Made by a program: the position numbers and the translations under genes. Below, in pieces: positions 56,374 to 64,000 of a DNA stretch of 64,000 nucleotides (position 1 is its first letter; every line of letters starts with the position of its first letter). Source of the DNA: JAGRCP01 sp942490705 (lineage in GTDB: Bacteria > Chloroflexota > Anaerolineae > Caldilineales > Caldilineaceae). A model generated the notes under the pieces. That model was given only the letters and a program-made list of their open reading frames with translations. It searched no databases and was not told where the DNA came from. The stretch covers positions 248,001 to 312,000 of the forward strand of contig CALNXY010000013.1 of NCBI GenBank assembly GCA_942490705.1. The letters run 5' to 3'.

Positions 56374-57510
56374 TTAGTAAGTGACTTCGGTGATGTCGCG
56401 GACAACCTGGAACCAACTCTGACCAAGTTGCAGGTCAATCGGCGCTTCCCCGGGCCCGAGCAGGCGCGGTGGCGTTTCGGGATCGGCGCGCCACGTGCCT
56501 TCATAGACCTGACCGTTGCGGAAGACGCGCAGGTCACCAAAGCCGTAGAGCTGAACGTCGACGCCCAGCGTGCCGAGAGAGTCTTCAACGATGTCTGTTA
56601 GCTCGTGGGGAGCGCTAAGGGTGATGACGTTCTGGGCCACAATCGGTTCGCCTGTGGCCTGGTCAAACTGCTGTTGACCGCCTTGAAAGCGCAAGTAGCC
56701 GCCCTGATTGGCATCGTAGCGCCACTCGACATTGTTGCCCCCTGGGTAGGGGATGCTGATGCTGGCGGCTTCTCCGGCAGCATTGTCCGGCGGCGTCTCG
56801 CTAAAGGAGAAGCCGGGACGATCCCACACTTTTTGCGTCCCCGAGTCGGTTAGGAACTCGCGCACGCCTGCCGGACTTGTCTGGATGCGCGTGCGATAGT
56901 CGTCGCCAATGCTGAAAAAATAACGCGTTTGCGACGGATCGTCGATGTCGGCGTCGAGATAGGGGAAACCGACCTCATTTTTCAAAATATAGCGCACGGC
57001 GTCGCTGCCGCCCGAACAGGCTAGCACGCCGTCGTACATGTAGGTCATCCAAATATTGGGGAAGCGCGCCGAGCGCACCGGCCCCACGCGGTCAGCATCT
57101 TGGCTTTGATACATGGCGGTTAGTCGGGTCAAGCTGAAGCCGTCCACGATATATTCGTAGACCAGATCAGCCCGGCTCAGGCCCTGGTGGGCCGAGCGAC
57201 CGGTGGCATCGTTGTTGACGCAAATGAAGATAGGCCGCTGCTGGAGCCATTCGGCATTCTCGACAGGGAGGCCGGTATAGGGCGAAATATTCTCGGGCCG
57301 CGGCGTAGGTGTGGCCGGCTCGGCGGGCTCTGGCGTGGCGGTGGGTGGGAGCGGCGTCGCCGTGGGCGGCGGTGTGGTTGGCGCGGCTGCTGCGCTCATG
57401 GGCGTTTTCGTCGGCGTTGGCGTCGGCTGCGGCGCCGCTGTCGCACATCCGGCGCTTACGGTTAGCACCATTAGAAGACTGAATAGCAGTATCAGACGAG
57501 TTCGAGTCAT
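56374..57510 (-). CDS. DUF3048 (YerB-like) lipoprotein
   Basis: A lipoprotein signal (SAGC, Cys22) and a Thr/Pro-rich linker lead into the DUF3048 pattern: SPYTGLPVENAEW, PIFICVNNDATGRSAHQGLSRADLVYEYIVDG, TRLTAMYQSQDADRVGPVRSARF, then YMYDGVLACSGGSD and a C-terminal domain with GTWRADPETPPRLLGPGEAPIDLQLGQSW. The function is unknown; Bacillus YerB is a membrane lipoprotein of this family. It is upstream of the LysM gene and 79 bases away, which suggests cell-envelope work. Confidence 0.88.
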   Translation of the reverse strand: MTRTRLILLFSLLMVLTVSAGCATAAPQPTPTPTKTPMSAAAAPTTPPPTATPLPPTATPEPAEPATPTPRPENISPYTGLPVENAEWLQQRPIFICVNNDATGRSAHQGLSRADLVYEYIVDGFSLTRLTAMYQSQDADRVGPVRSARFPNIWMTYMYDGVLACSGGSDAVRYILKNEVGFPYLDADIDDPSQTRYFFSIGDDYRTRIQTSPAGVREFLTDSGTQKVWDRPGFSFSETPPDNAAGEAASISIPYPGGNNVEWRYDANQGGYLRFQGGQQQFDQATGEPIVAQNVITLSAPHELTDIVEDSLGTLGVDVQLYGFGDLRVFRNGQVYEGTWRADPETPPRLLGPGEAPIDLQLGQSWFQVVRDITEVTY

Positions 57511-57599
57511 AGGGATCGGATGAAAGTTGGTTGAAGGTTTGAGCTTGCAGAAGATTTATCTATGAATGTCTACCAGGATAGGCGGTAGTATATCATAAT

Positions 57600-57668
57600 A
57601 TTGCGGATTGCGGATCGAGGATTTGCCGTCTGGCGGGAATCCGCAATCCCCAATCCTCAATCCGCAAT
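57600..57668. repeat. GCGGATTG-type palindrome overlapping the hom stop codon
   Basis: ATTGCGGATTG (57600-57610) is the inverse of CAATCCGCAAT (57658-57668); a third copy lies at about 57638-57650. Including GAGGATT, 17 positions pair if six bases of the left arm bulge out. The right arm encodes the last residues and stop of hom. Confidence 0.7.
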
Positions 57669-58685
57669 TAAATCTATCGCGTCCCGCAGCATGGCGGCTG
57701 CCGTAGGCAGGGGCTCGCGTTCCCATAGCTTGTGGTACATCTTGCCGTAGAGATCGCTGTGGATTTCGACGCCCATTTCCCAGCCGTCGCAGCGGCCGAG
57801 AAAGCTGTCGCGTGGCACAGCAGCCGGCGCAACCGAATAGACATAGCCGTCGTCGGTTAGCCGGGCAGTGGCGATCAGCTTGATACGCTGTCCCGCTGCA
57901 TGAGCCTCCCGGAGCAGATCGGGCGTCAGGTCGGTGATGCCTGCAACCGTCACGTCATTCAGCGTGATCTCGACGCCCAGGAAGCTGTTGGCGATGATCG
58001 TCAGCTTGTTGGCCGTGTCCCACCCTTCGACATCGAGTGTGGGATCGGCCTCGGCAATGCCGCGTGCCTGTGCTTCAGCCAGCGCGTCGGCATAGGCGCG
58101 GCCGCCGGCCATCTCTGCCAGGATGAAGTTGGTTGTGCTGTTGAAGATGCCCTGGAGCAGACTCACGTCTGCGGCAATCAGGTCGCGGCGGCCGATGTTG
58201 ATGACGGGCAGTGCGCCGCAAACCGTGGCGCTGAACGCCAGTCCGGCTTGGTGCGTCGCCGCCAACTCATGAAGCTCATGGAACGCCAGCACAAGCGGGC
58301 CCTTGTTGGCCAATACAACGTTGATGCCCCGCCGCAGGGCGTTGCGCGTCACGCTCAGCCCCGGTTCACCGTCGGTGAGGTCCACAGGCGACGCTTCCAG
58401 GACCAGCGCGCAGTCCAACGTGTCGATGATTGCGCTCGACGTTACGCCGGGGAGATAGCCGGAAAGGTCCGCCACGCGACCGCCGGCTTCTTTGTGTCGC
58501 CGGAGTTCAGCCGGGGCAAAGCCCGCTTGATCAACAGCTACTCCACTGCTGTCGGCGACACAGACGATGGCGAATTCAACGCCGTACTGCTTGCGCAGGC
58601 GCGCCTCTTTCATTTCCAAAATTTTAAGGAAGTTTCGCCCCACATTGCCCAGGCCGATAAGGGCAGTTCGGATTGTCTGCGTCAT
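57657..58685 (-). CDS. hom: Homoserine dehydrogenase (short form)
   Basis: The 342-aa protein has the NAD(P)-binding GLGNVGRNFLKIL, NKGPLVLAFHEL, then the catalytic domain GIFNSTTNFILAEMAGG and AEADPTLDVEGWDTANKLTIIAN with the conserved Asp/Glu/Lys. It lacks the C-terminal ACT domain, so threonine feedback is probably absent or different. It reduces aspartate semialdehyde to homoserine. Its ATG overlaps the carA stop (ATGA), so translation is coupled to arginine/pyrimidine genes, an unexpected pairing. Confidence 0.9.
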   Translation of the reverse strand: MTQTIRTALIGLGNVGRNFLKILEMKEARLRKQYGVEFAIVCVADSSGVAVDQAGFAPAELRRHKEAGGRVADLSGYLPGVTSSAIIDTLDCALVLEASPVDLTDGEPGLSVTRNALRRGINVVLANKGPLVLAFHELHELAATHQAGLAFSATVCGALPVINIGRRDLIAADVSLLQGIFNSTTNFILAEMAGGRAYADALAEAQARGIAEADPTLDVEGWDTANKLTIIANSFLGVEITLNDVTVAGITDLTPDLLREAHAAGQRIKLIATARLTDDGYVYSVAPAAVPRDSFLGRCDGWEMGVEIHSDLYGKMYHKLWEREPLPTAAAMLRDAIDLIAD

Positions 58686-59842
58686 GTTGGTTCTTGCGCG
58701 TGCTTCTTGACCAATGTAGCAAAGCGCTCAAACAGAAGGTCTGCGTCGTGGGGGCCAGGGCTGGCCTCCGGGTGGTACTGAACGCAGAAGACGGGATGGT
58801 CAGTGAGTCGCAGCCCCTCTACCGTGCCGTCGTTGAGATTGCGATGGGTGATCTCTACATTGGCAGGCAATCCATCGTCCGCCACCGCGTAATTGTGATT
58901 CTGTGCCGTGATCTGCACGTTGGTTGAGTCGACATCGCTCACCGGCTGATTGCCGCCATGGTGACCAAACTTGAGTTTGTAGGTCTCTGCCCCCAGCGCG
59001 CGACCGATGATCTGATGTCCCAGGCAGATGCCGAACATGGGAATGTCGGCCGTCAGCAGGTCGGCTACGGCGGACGACGCATAGGGGACGCCGGCTGGAT
59101 CGCCCGGGCCGTTGGAGAGGAAGATCCCGTCGGGCTGCATCGCCAGCACGTCGGCGGCCGTCGTGTTGGCCGGCACGACGGTGACGCGCAGCCCATGGCT
59201 CGTGAGCCGGCGCAGAATGTTGTGCTTGATGCCAAAATCATAGGCGACGATGAGGGGGGAGTCGGCGTCGGCTTCGCCCGCCACCCCCACCGCTCCGCCG
59301 GCGGGCACCGGCGTCCATTCTACCTCCGTGCCGTCGATCCAGTGGTAGGGCTCTTGACAGCTGACTTCGCTGACGAGATCGCGTCCATCCAATCCTTCCC
59401 ACGCCTGCGCCATGGCTTGCAGTGCGGTCACATCATGCTCGCCGTCTGTGGAGAGCGCTGCGTGCAGCACGCCATGTTCGCGCAGGCGACGCGTGAGCTT
59501 GCGTGTGTCGATCTCACTAATGCCGGGGACGCCGGTACGCGTTAGGTAGGCGTCAAGCGTCTCGTTGGCGCGCCAGTTGGAGACGACGGGGCTGACCTCA
59601 CGTACGATGAAGGCCGTTACTTGGGGACGGTCGCTCTCCACGTCCTCGGCGTTGATGCCCGTGTTGCCCACATGGGGCAGCGTCATACAGACCATTTGAC
59701 CTCGGTAGGAGGGGTCGGTGATGACTTCTTGATAACCGGTCAGGCTCGTATTAAAGACCACTTCCCCCACAACTGTCGTCCGGGCGCCAAAAGCTTCGCC
59801 CTGAAAGACGGTCCCATCCTCTAACACCAGAATTGCGCTCAT
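58682..59842 (-). CDS. carA: Carbamoyl-phosphate synthase small subunit
   Basis: The 386-aa subunit has the N-terminal CarA domain (LVLEDGTVFQGEAFG, FNTSLTGYQEVITDPSYRGQ) and a class I glutamine amidotransferase with catalytic Cys in FGICLGHQIIG and HPEASPGPHD. It provides ammonia to CarB for carbamoyl phosphate. carB is not in the window. It follows argA by 51 bases and overlaps hom. Confidence 0.95.
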   Translation of the reverse strand: MSAILVLEDGTVFQGEAFGARTTVVGEVVFNTSLTGYQEVITDPSYRGQMVCMTLPHVGNTGINAEDVESDRPQVTAFIVREVSPVVSNWRANETLDAYLTRTGVPGISEIDTRKLTRRLREHGVLHAALSTDGEHDVTALQAMAQAWEGLDGRDLVSEVSCQEPYHWIDGTEVEWTPVPAGGAVGVAGEADADSPLIVAYDFGIKHNILRRLTSHGLRVTVVPANTTAADVLAMQPDGIFLSNGPGDPAGVPYASSAVADLLTADIPMFGICLGHQIIGRALGAETYKLKFGHHGGNQPVSDVDSTNVQITAQNHNYAVADDGLPANVEITHRNLNDGTVEGLRLTDHPVFCVQYHPEASPGPHDADLLFERFATLVKKHAQEPT

Positions 59843-59893
59843 TGAAGGCTCTTTCTATGATGAGGGGCGCATCAAATTCGCCCACACAACGCT

Positions 59894-60499
59894 CTAATCT
59901 TTTTCACCCGGCCGCTGCTGATAGGCTAGCTTGAGCGGCTGCCAGGCGCCATGCTTAAGCAACTTGCTCCACCCCGGCGCGCGGGTCACTTCATCTTGCC
60001 CCGGTTGCGCGGCTTCGGCCAAATTGAGCAACATTGCAACTTCATCGCAGCGATGAAACTTCGGGCAGTAGATGCACGCCTGCCACACTTTGGGACTGAT
60101 GCTCCATCGATCTACCACCGCAAAACCCAGGCGTTCAAAAAAGGAGGCTCGCAACGTCAGGGCGCAGACCTGCTCATAGCCGCGTGCCTTGGCCAGGTCG
60201 ATCAGTGCAAGCACCAGCCGGCTGCCCAGCCCCGTGCCCTGCTGGGATTCATCCACCGCCAGCGAACGCACTTCTACGAGTGTGGTCGTCAGCGGCACCA
60301 GCGAACCGCACCCTACGATGATCGCGTCGTCGGAGGCAGATCGGCTCGCCGTTTCCACTGCAACATACCAGTCATTGAGAGAGTGTCGAATGCTCTCTTC
60401 GGTACGCGGTAGCATGATGTTCTGGGCGGCAAAGCGATTGACCATCTCCAGCAAACTCGGGACATCGCTGGCAATGGCAAGGCGGATTTCGACAGTCAT
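59894..60499 (-). CDS. argA: N-acetylglutamate synthase-like GNAT (short ArgA type)
   Basis: The 201-aa acetyltransferase has RSLAVDESQQGTGLGSRLV (acetyl-CoA site) and SPKVWQACIYCPKFHRCDEVAM, the short cysteine-containing element of the short ArgA class. It would acetylate glutamate as the first step of arginine synthesis, and replaces ArgJ/classical ArgA. Located between argD and carA. The C-terminal 40 residues are an extension. Confidence 0.8.
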   Translation of the reverse strand: MTVEIRLAIASDVPSLLEMVNRFAAQNIMLPRTEESIRHSLNDWYVAVETASRSASDDAIIVGCGSLVPLTTTLVEVRSLAVDESQQGTGLGSRLVLALIDLAKARGYEQVCALTLRASFFERLGFAVVDRWSISPKVWQACIYCPKFHRCDEVAMLLNLAEAAQPGQDEVTRAPGWSKLLKHGAWQPLKLAYQQRPGEKD

Positions 60500-60536
60500 G
60501 ATCTATTCCTGGGCGACCGACACCGATGCAACTGAC

Positions 60537-61745
60537 CTACAGATCCTGCAAAATACTGGCCACTACGCTCACGGCATGGGCCAATTCCTCTTCGCTGATC
60601 ACCAGCGGCGGCACAAACCGCAACACGTTGGGGCCGGCGTTGACCAGTAAGACACCCTGGTCATAAGCCTGGTTGACGATTTCTCCGGCCGCGATATCCA
60701 GCTCAACGCCCACGAGCAGTCCCTTGCCCCGTACCGCTTGAATGTGCGGGCTGTTGACCTCTTCCAGCATCTCCTTGAGGCGTTCGCCCTTGCTCTCGAC
60801 TTCAGCCAGAAACGCGGACTCGGCGATGCGACCTACCACGTGGGTTGCCACGTGCGCCACCATGGGGCCACCGGCGAAGGTACTGCCATGATCCCCCTTT
60901 TGCATGACGTCAGCGACCTTCTGCCGGACGAGAATGGCGCCCATGGGCAGGCCGCCGGCCAGCGGCTTGGCCGCCGTCATGATGTCTGGCTCGACGACAC
61001 CGGCAGACGCGTCGTCGGTGATGCTCATGTAGCCCCATAAATTACCCGTACGACCGACGCCGCACTGCACCTCATCGTAGATCAACAGCGCGTCATACTC
61101 ATCGGCCAGCTCACGCAGGCCACGGAGAAACTCGGGCGTTGCAGGGTGGATGCCGCCCTCCCCCTGGATCGGCTCGACCAGGATCGCACAAACCGTCTCA
61201 TCCATCTGAGCGCGGGCGCTTTCTACATTGTTGAACTCGGCAAAACGCACGCCCGGCATCAGCGGCCGGAAGGCTTCCTGATAGGCCGGACGCGGCGTCA
61301 CCGCCAGCGCACCCATTGTGCGCCCGTGAAAGGCGCCGGTAAAGGCCAGTATTTCGACCTTCTCATCGTTGCCGTGGGCGCGGCCATAGCGCCGGGCGAA
61401 TTTGATCGCGCCTTCGTTGGCTTCGGCGCCGCTGTTGCAATAGTGAACCTTGTCGGCAAAGCTCGTCGTGCAGAGCAGTTCGGCCAGCTCAGCATGGGGT
61501 TCGGTATGGTAGAGGTTGCTGACGTGGAGTACGCCGGTTGCGGCTGCCTCGGCAATGGCCTGGTTGATGCCGGGATCGTTGTAGCCCAGGGCGTTGACCG
61601 CAATGCCCGAGACGCAGTCCAGATAGGCATTGCCTTCGGTATCGTAGAGCGTGCAACCATCGCCCCGCTCGATCACAAAGGGCGGTCGTGCGTAAACGCC
61701 CAGGACATATTCCTCTTCAAGCTGCATGGTGTCTTGTGTGCTCAT
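60537..61745 (-). CDS. argD: Acetylornithine aminotransferase
   Basis: Start 61745 has GAGG upstream and gives the family's usual length (402 aa); the open frame runs 12 residues further. Typical elements are YLDCVSGIAVNALGYND, NSGAEANEGAIKFAR, LAFTGAFHGRTMGALA, YDEVQCGVGRTG, and the PLP lysine in TAAKPLAGGLPMGA. It converts N-acetylglutamate semialdehyde to N-acetylornithine. It lies 99 bases after argB. Confidence 0.94.
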   Translation of the reverse strand: MSTQDTMQLEEEYVLGVYARPPFVIERGDGCTLYDTEGNAYLDCVSGIAVNALGYNDPGINQAIAEAAATGVLHVSNLYHTEPHAELAELLCTTSFADKVHYCNSGAEANEGAIKFARRYGRAHGNDEKVEILAFTGAFHGRTMGALAVTPRPAYQEAFRPLMPGVRFAEFNNVESARAQMDETVCAILVEPIQGEGGIHPATPEFLRGLRELADEYDALLIYDEVQCGVGRTGNLWGYMSITDDASAGVVEPDIMTAAKPLAGGLPMGAILVRQKVADVMQKGDHGSTFAGGPMVAHVATHVVGRIAESAFLAEVESKGERLKEMLEEVNSPHIQAVRGKGLLVGVELDIAAGEIVNQAYDQGVLLVNAGPNVLRFVPPLVISEEELAHAVSVVASILQDL

Positions 61746-61843
61746 GAGACCTCGTGATGGATGTTGTATGAAACGTGACAAGTGATGGCGCGCCGCCGCA
61801 TCCCGCGCCGCCGCATCCCGCGGCGCCGCATCCCGCGGCGCCG

Positions 61844-62677
61844 TTACCCTGCGCCGCCGAGAATGCTTGTGCCACTGCCTTCCTGCACGCCGGCCAGGTT
61901 GGTGATGACCGCTTGCGCAACACCCCGATGGACGGCGTCGATTGCGCTGCGTGTCTTGGGAATCATGCCGCCGTGGATAATGCCTTCATTGATCCACGCC
62001 TCGGCCTGTTCGGCCGTGACGGCGCGCACCACGCGTGTGGCAACGAGCACGCCGGGCACGTTGCTGATGAAGACAAGCTTGGTGGCGCCCAATGCTGCGG
62101 AAACGGCTGCGGCAGCGTGGTCTGCGTTGACGTTGTAGCTGAGCCCGTCGTGGGCGCCAAGGCTGATGGGGCTGATTACCGGCACGATTTCGGCGTCGAT
62201 CAAGGTCTGGAGCAGGTGCGTGTCTACATCCTGGATGTCACCGACTCGACCCAGTTCGCCGGCCGGGTGCCACATGGGCTCGACATAGATCGTGCCATCG
62301 TCCACGCCGCTGAGTCCGGCGGCACGAATGCCGGCGTCGACCAGTGCGCGCACAATACGCTTGTTCATCAGACCGCTGAGCACCATCTCTGCCACATCGA
62401 GGCTGGCCTCATCGGTGATGCGCAGGCCATCGAGAAACTGGGGCTCCAGCCCAAGCTGTTGCTGGTACGCGGCGATGGTCTTGCCGCCGCCATGGACGAT
62501 CACCGGCATGTGCCCCTGGTCGAGCACGGCCTGTACTGCGTTGGCGAGTCCGGTTAGAAAGGCCGCGTCGTCCAACTCATTGCCGCCCACTTTGAGCACC
62601 GTTACGTAGCGGCCGGGCGCCTCGTCGGCTTCCGGTTCGTCTGCGGAGAAAAGATCAAAAGTTTCAGGATCCATCAT
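61844..62677 (-). CDS. argB: Acetylglutamate kinase
   Basis: ATG 62677 lies 5-6 bases after GAGG and is preferred to 62698. The 277-aa enzyme shows LKVGGNELDD, IVHGGGKTI (substrate and phosphate loops), GVDDGTIYVEP and SNVPGVLV, with the C-terminal GGMIPKTRSAIDAV. It phosphorylates N-acetylglutamate. An N-terminal acidic extension of about 25 residues is unusual. The next gene argC ends 24 bases upstream. Confidence 0.93.
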   Translation of the reverse strand: MMDPETFDLFSADEPEADEAPGRYVTVLKVGGNELDDAAFLTGLANAVQAVLDQGHMPVIVHGGGKTIAAYQQQLGLEPQFLDGLRITDEASLDVAEMVLSGLMNKRIVRALVDAGIRAAGLSGVDDGTIYVEPMWHPAGELGRVGDIQDVDTHLLQTLIDAEIVPVISPISLGAHDGLSYNVNADHAAAAVSAALGATKLVFISNVPGVLVATRVVRAVTAEQAEAWINEGIIHGGMIPKTRSAIDAVHRGVAQAVITNLAGVQEGSGTSILGGAG

Positions 62678-62721
62678 TGTTGCCTCGCTTGTTATCACGG
62701 CGAATCGCTTGCTCTGGTCGA

Positions 62722-63756
62722 TTACAGCAAGCCCATCGTTTCCTCTAACCCCACAGCAATATTGAAGTTTTGCATGGCCTGACCGCTGGCGCCTTTGAGT
62801 AAATTATCAATTGACGCCACGATGATATAGTCACGTCCGTCCTGTTCTGCCGGATCAACAGGTGTGATGCTGATCGTGCACAGATTCGTCTGTGTGCTGT
62901 GACGCAGCGAGGCCATCTGCCCGGCCGGCAGAATCGCAATGAAGGGCTCATCGGCATAGGCTTCCGTATAGGCGTCGCGTATATCCGCTTCGGTGACGCC
63001 TTCGACCACACTGACGTAGATCGTGCTGAGGATACCCCGGTTCACCGGCAGAAGGTGGGGTGAAAAGGTGAAGCGGAAGCGATTGCCATTCGGGGCAGCC
63101 TCATTGAGCACCTGTTCCATTTCGGCCACATGACGGTGGCGGTAGCCCACGTTGTAGGGGGCGAAGTTGTCGTGGGCTTCTACAAAGCTATAGGTCAATT
63201 TGGCCTTGCGCCCGGCGCCGCTCACGCCGCTCTTGCTGTCGACAATGATGCGCGGCTCTAACCACCCTGCTTTGGCCAAAGGATAAAGACCCAGGTTGAC
63301 GCTGGTTGGATAGCACCCGGGCACCGCAATCTTATCTGCGTCGCGCAGCGCCTCGCGGTTGAGCTCGCACAAGCCATAGACGAACTGATCGATCAACTCA
63401 GGCGCGCTATGCTCGATGCCGTACCACTTTGTGTAGATCTCCGGCTCCTTTAGCCGGAAGTCGGCGCTGAGATCAATGACGCGCACGCCCGTGGCGCTAA
63501 ATCTGCGTACCGGCTCGATGGAGGCGGCATGGGGCAGGCAGAGGAAGACGACGTCGACCTCGTCGGCCCTTTCCATGGCCTGGGCCAGCGTGATCAGCGG
63601 ATAGCCCCACGTGACCGCATGGAGGTCGGCCATTGTCTTGCCGGCGCTGCTTTCGCTCGTCACCCAGCCGACTTCCAGCTCCGGATGGCGGTGGATGAGC
63701 TTGATCAGTTCGTAGCCCGTGTAGCCGGTCGCGCCGGCAATGCCTGCCTTATACAT
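62722..63756 (-). CDS. argC: N-acetyl-gamma-glutamyl-phosphate reductase
   Basis: The 344-aa enzyme has the NADP-binding AGIAGATGYTGYELI, active-site Cys148 in VPGCYPTSVNL, and the conserved histidine region HRHVAEMEQ; the C-terminus ends NFNIAVGLEETMGLL. It makes N-acetylglutamate semialdehyde. GAGG six bases before ATG 63756 is the ribosome site. It leads the argC-B-D-A-carA-hom cluster and is preceded by a terminator-bearing leader. Confidence 0.95.
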   Translation of the reverse strand: MYKAGIAGATGYTGYELIKLIHRHPELEVGWVTSESSAGKTMADLHAVTWGYPLITLAQAMERADEVDVVFLCLPHAASIEPVRRFSATGVRVIDLSADFRLKEPEIYTKWYGIEHSAPELIDQFVYGLCELNREALRDADKIAVPGCYPTSVNLGLYPLAKAGWLEPRIIVDSKSGVSGAGRKAKLTYSFVEAHDNFAPYNVGYRHRHVAEMEQVLNEAAPNGNRFRFTFSPHLLPVNRGILSTIYVSVVEGVTEADIRDAYTEAYADEPFIAILPAGQMASLRHSTQTNLCTISITPVDPAEQDGRDYIIVASIDNLLKGASGQAMQNFNIAVGLEETMGLL

Positions 63757-63817
63757 GAAGCGCCTCGATTGGTTAAAGTGTGCTGACCTATTTCAAACTA
63801 ACGGAAAAAAATGATAC

Positions 63818-63845
63818 AAAAAAAGCTCTCCGTCTGGAGAGCTTT
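63818..63845 (-). terminator. Attenuator-type terminator in the argC leader
   Basis: On the minus strand a perfect 10-bp stem (63845-63836 with 63831-63822), AGAC loop, then seven T (63824-63818). It lies 62 bases upstream of the argC ATG and downstream of a possible leader peptide, so it is placed to stop the operon early. Confidence 0.88.
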
Positions 63846-63895
63846 GCCCAAAGATGCGTGGTATCCGCTTTGGCCCGCGTGCAAAGATCCAGAGG

Positions 63896-63967
63896 TTATC
63901 CGGTTCGATACGGGCGGGGCCTGGATGCAATTACGACGACCGTGCATTGACTGTCTAGGCTGTTCAT
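63896..63967 (-). CDS. Possible arginine-containing leader peptide of the argC operon
   Basis: A 23-codon frame starts at ATG 63967 and ends at TAA 63896-63898; its last part reads SRPRPYRTG (Arg codons AGG, CGC, CGA). A TACACT -10-like hexamer (63981-63976) is eight bases upstream of the ATG, so the mRNA could be leaderless. Downstream, CTTTG/CAAAG and CCAAAG/CTTTGG pairs can form alternative hairpins before the terminator. Not proven to be translated. Confidence 0.45.
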   Translation of the reverse strand: MNSLDSQCTVVVIASRPRPYRTG

Positions 63968-63975
63968 GATGCGAA

Positions 63976-63981
63976 AGTGTA
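63976..63981 (-). promoter_or_regulatory. Possible -10 box of the argC operon
   Basis: TACACT on the minus strand, eight bases before the leader-peptide ATG. The -35 region would be outside the window. Confidence 0.35.
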
Positions 63982-64000
63982 GCACGCGTCGCTGCGGGTG

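Noticed and set aside
63840..63900. T-box riboswitch before argC
   Set aside because: GCGGATACCACGC resembles the antiterminator bulge only loosely; the TGGN that pairs with the tRNA end is not there and the leader is short for a Stem I. Kept only as a rival hypothesis.
63860..63920. tRNA gene suggested by GGTTCGATAC near 63902
   Set aside because: No acceptor or anticodon stem fits around it; no other tRNA or rRNA gene was recognised in the window.

Overview
The window reads as a chromosomal stretch of a high-GC (roughly 60 % by eye) bacterium, most likely a Chloroflexota member of the Caldilineae/Anaerolineae type. This is inferred from gene content, not from a marker gene: there is no rRNA or tRNA gene here. 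The pointers are gingipain-like C25 peptidases and lamin-tail proteins with a short LPLV-type C-terminal tail, (E-E-P-T)n LysM proteins, a DUF3048 lipoprotein, Uma2, a YvcK protein with N-terminal membrane helices, and a four-helix-bundle (S23) gene. The sequence has the look of a metagenome contig: 35.3-39.4 kb carries many single-base indels and a G-homopolymer smear, so several broken genes there are more likely sequence errors than biology.

Layout. 0-3.7 kb: two ABC-2 permeases (+), then a MaoC dehydratase and a membrane-anchored Cas4-like nuclease (-). 4-7.6 kb: a tiny PEP-CTERM protein with its own terminator and a 1035-aa secreted C25 peptidase. 8.1-11.8 kb: a fadN/fadA-type beta-oxidation pair. 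12-14.9 kb: Uma2 protein, membrane-bound spermidine-synthase-like protein, AhpD-like protein. 15-23.8 kb (-): a Ugp-like glycerol-3-phosphate ABC transporter (A, E, B), a glycerophosphodiesterase lipoprotein, and, overlapping it by ATGA, a 1415-aa lipoprotein joining a beta-propeller, a di-heme peroxidase module, FG-GAP repeats and an ASPIC/UnbV domain. 24.2-28.3 kb (-): a YnjBCD-like ABC transporter of unknown substrate. 28.4-30.5 kb (-): thiolase plus a split DUF35 partner. 30.6-33.5 kb (-): a lipoprotein translationally coupled to an AlbA_2 (Schlafen-type) regulator, divergent from yvcK (+). 35.3-38.9 kb (+): gap-pgk-unknown-tpiA, damaged. 39-43.3 kb (-): an AapJQMP-type amino-acid ABC transporter. 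43.7-47.4 kb (-): metH. 47.9-52.4 kb (+): second C25 peptidase, lamin-tail protein and a truncated glycosyltransferase. 52.4-57.5 kb (-): S23 protein, a LysM protein broken into three frames, DUF3048 lipoprotein. 57.7-63.8 kb (-): argC-argB-argD-argA-carA-hom, preceded by what looks like an attenuator with an arginine-containing leader peptide.

How genes work together. The arg cluster covers glutamate to ornithine except argJ/argE, and adds the carbamoyl-phosphate small subunit needed for citrulline; hom is coupled to carA. GDPD next to a Ugp transporter suggests scavenging of phospholipid head groups. FadN-, FadA- and MaoC-type enzymes and the thiolase/DUF35 pair point to CoA-thioester metabolism. 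Secreted proteins (two C25 peptidases, lamin-tail, PEP-CTERM, LysM, cytochrome fusion) suggest an elaborate cell surface. Palindromic elements of several different families sit at or across gene 3' ends (after the spermidine-synthase-like gene, the YnjD-like ATPase, gap, metH and hom), and a 115-bp inverted-repeat element occurs twice with identical length.
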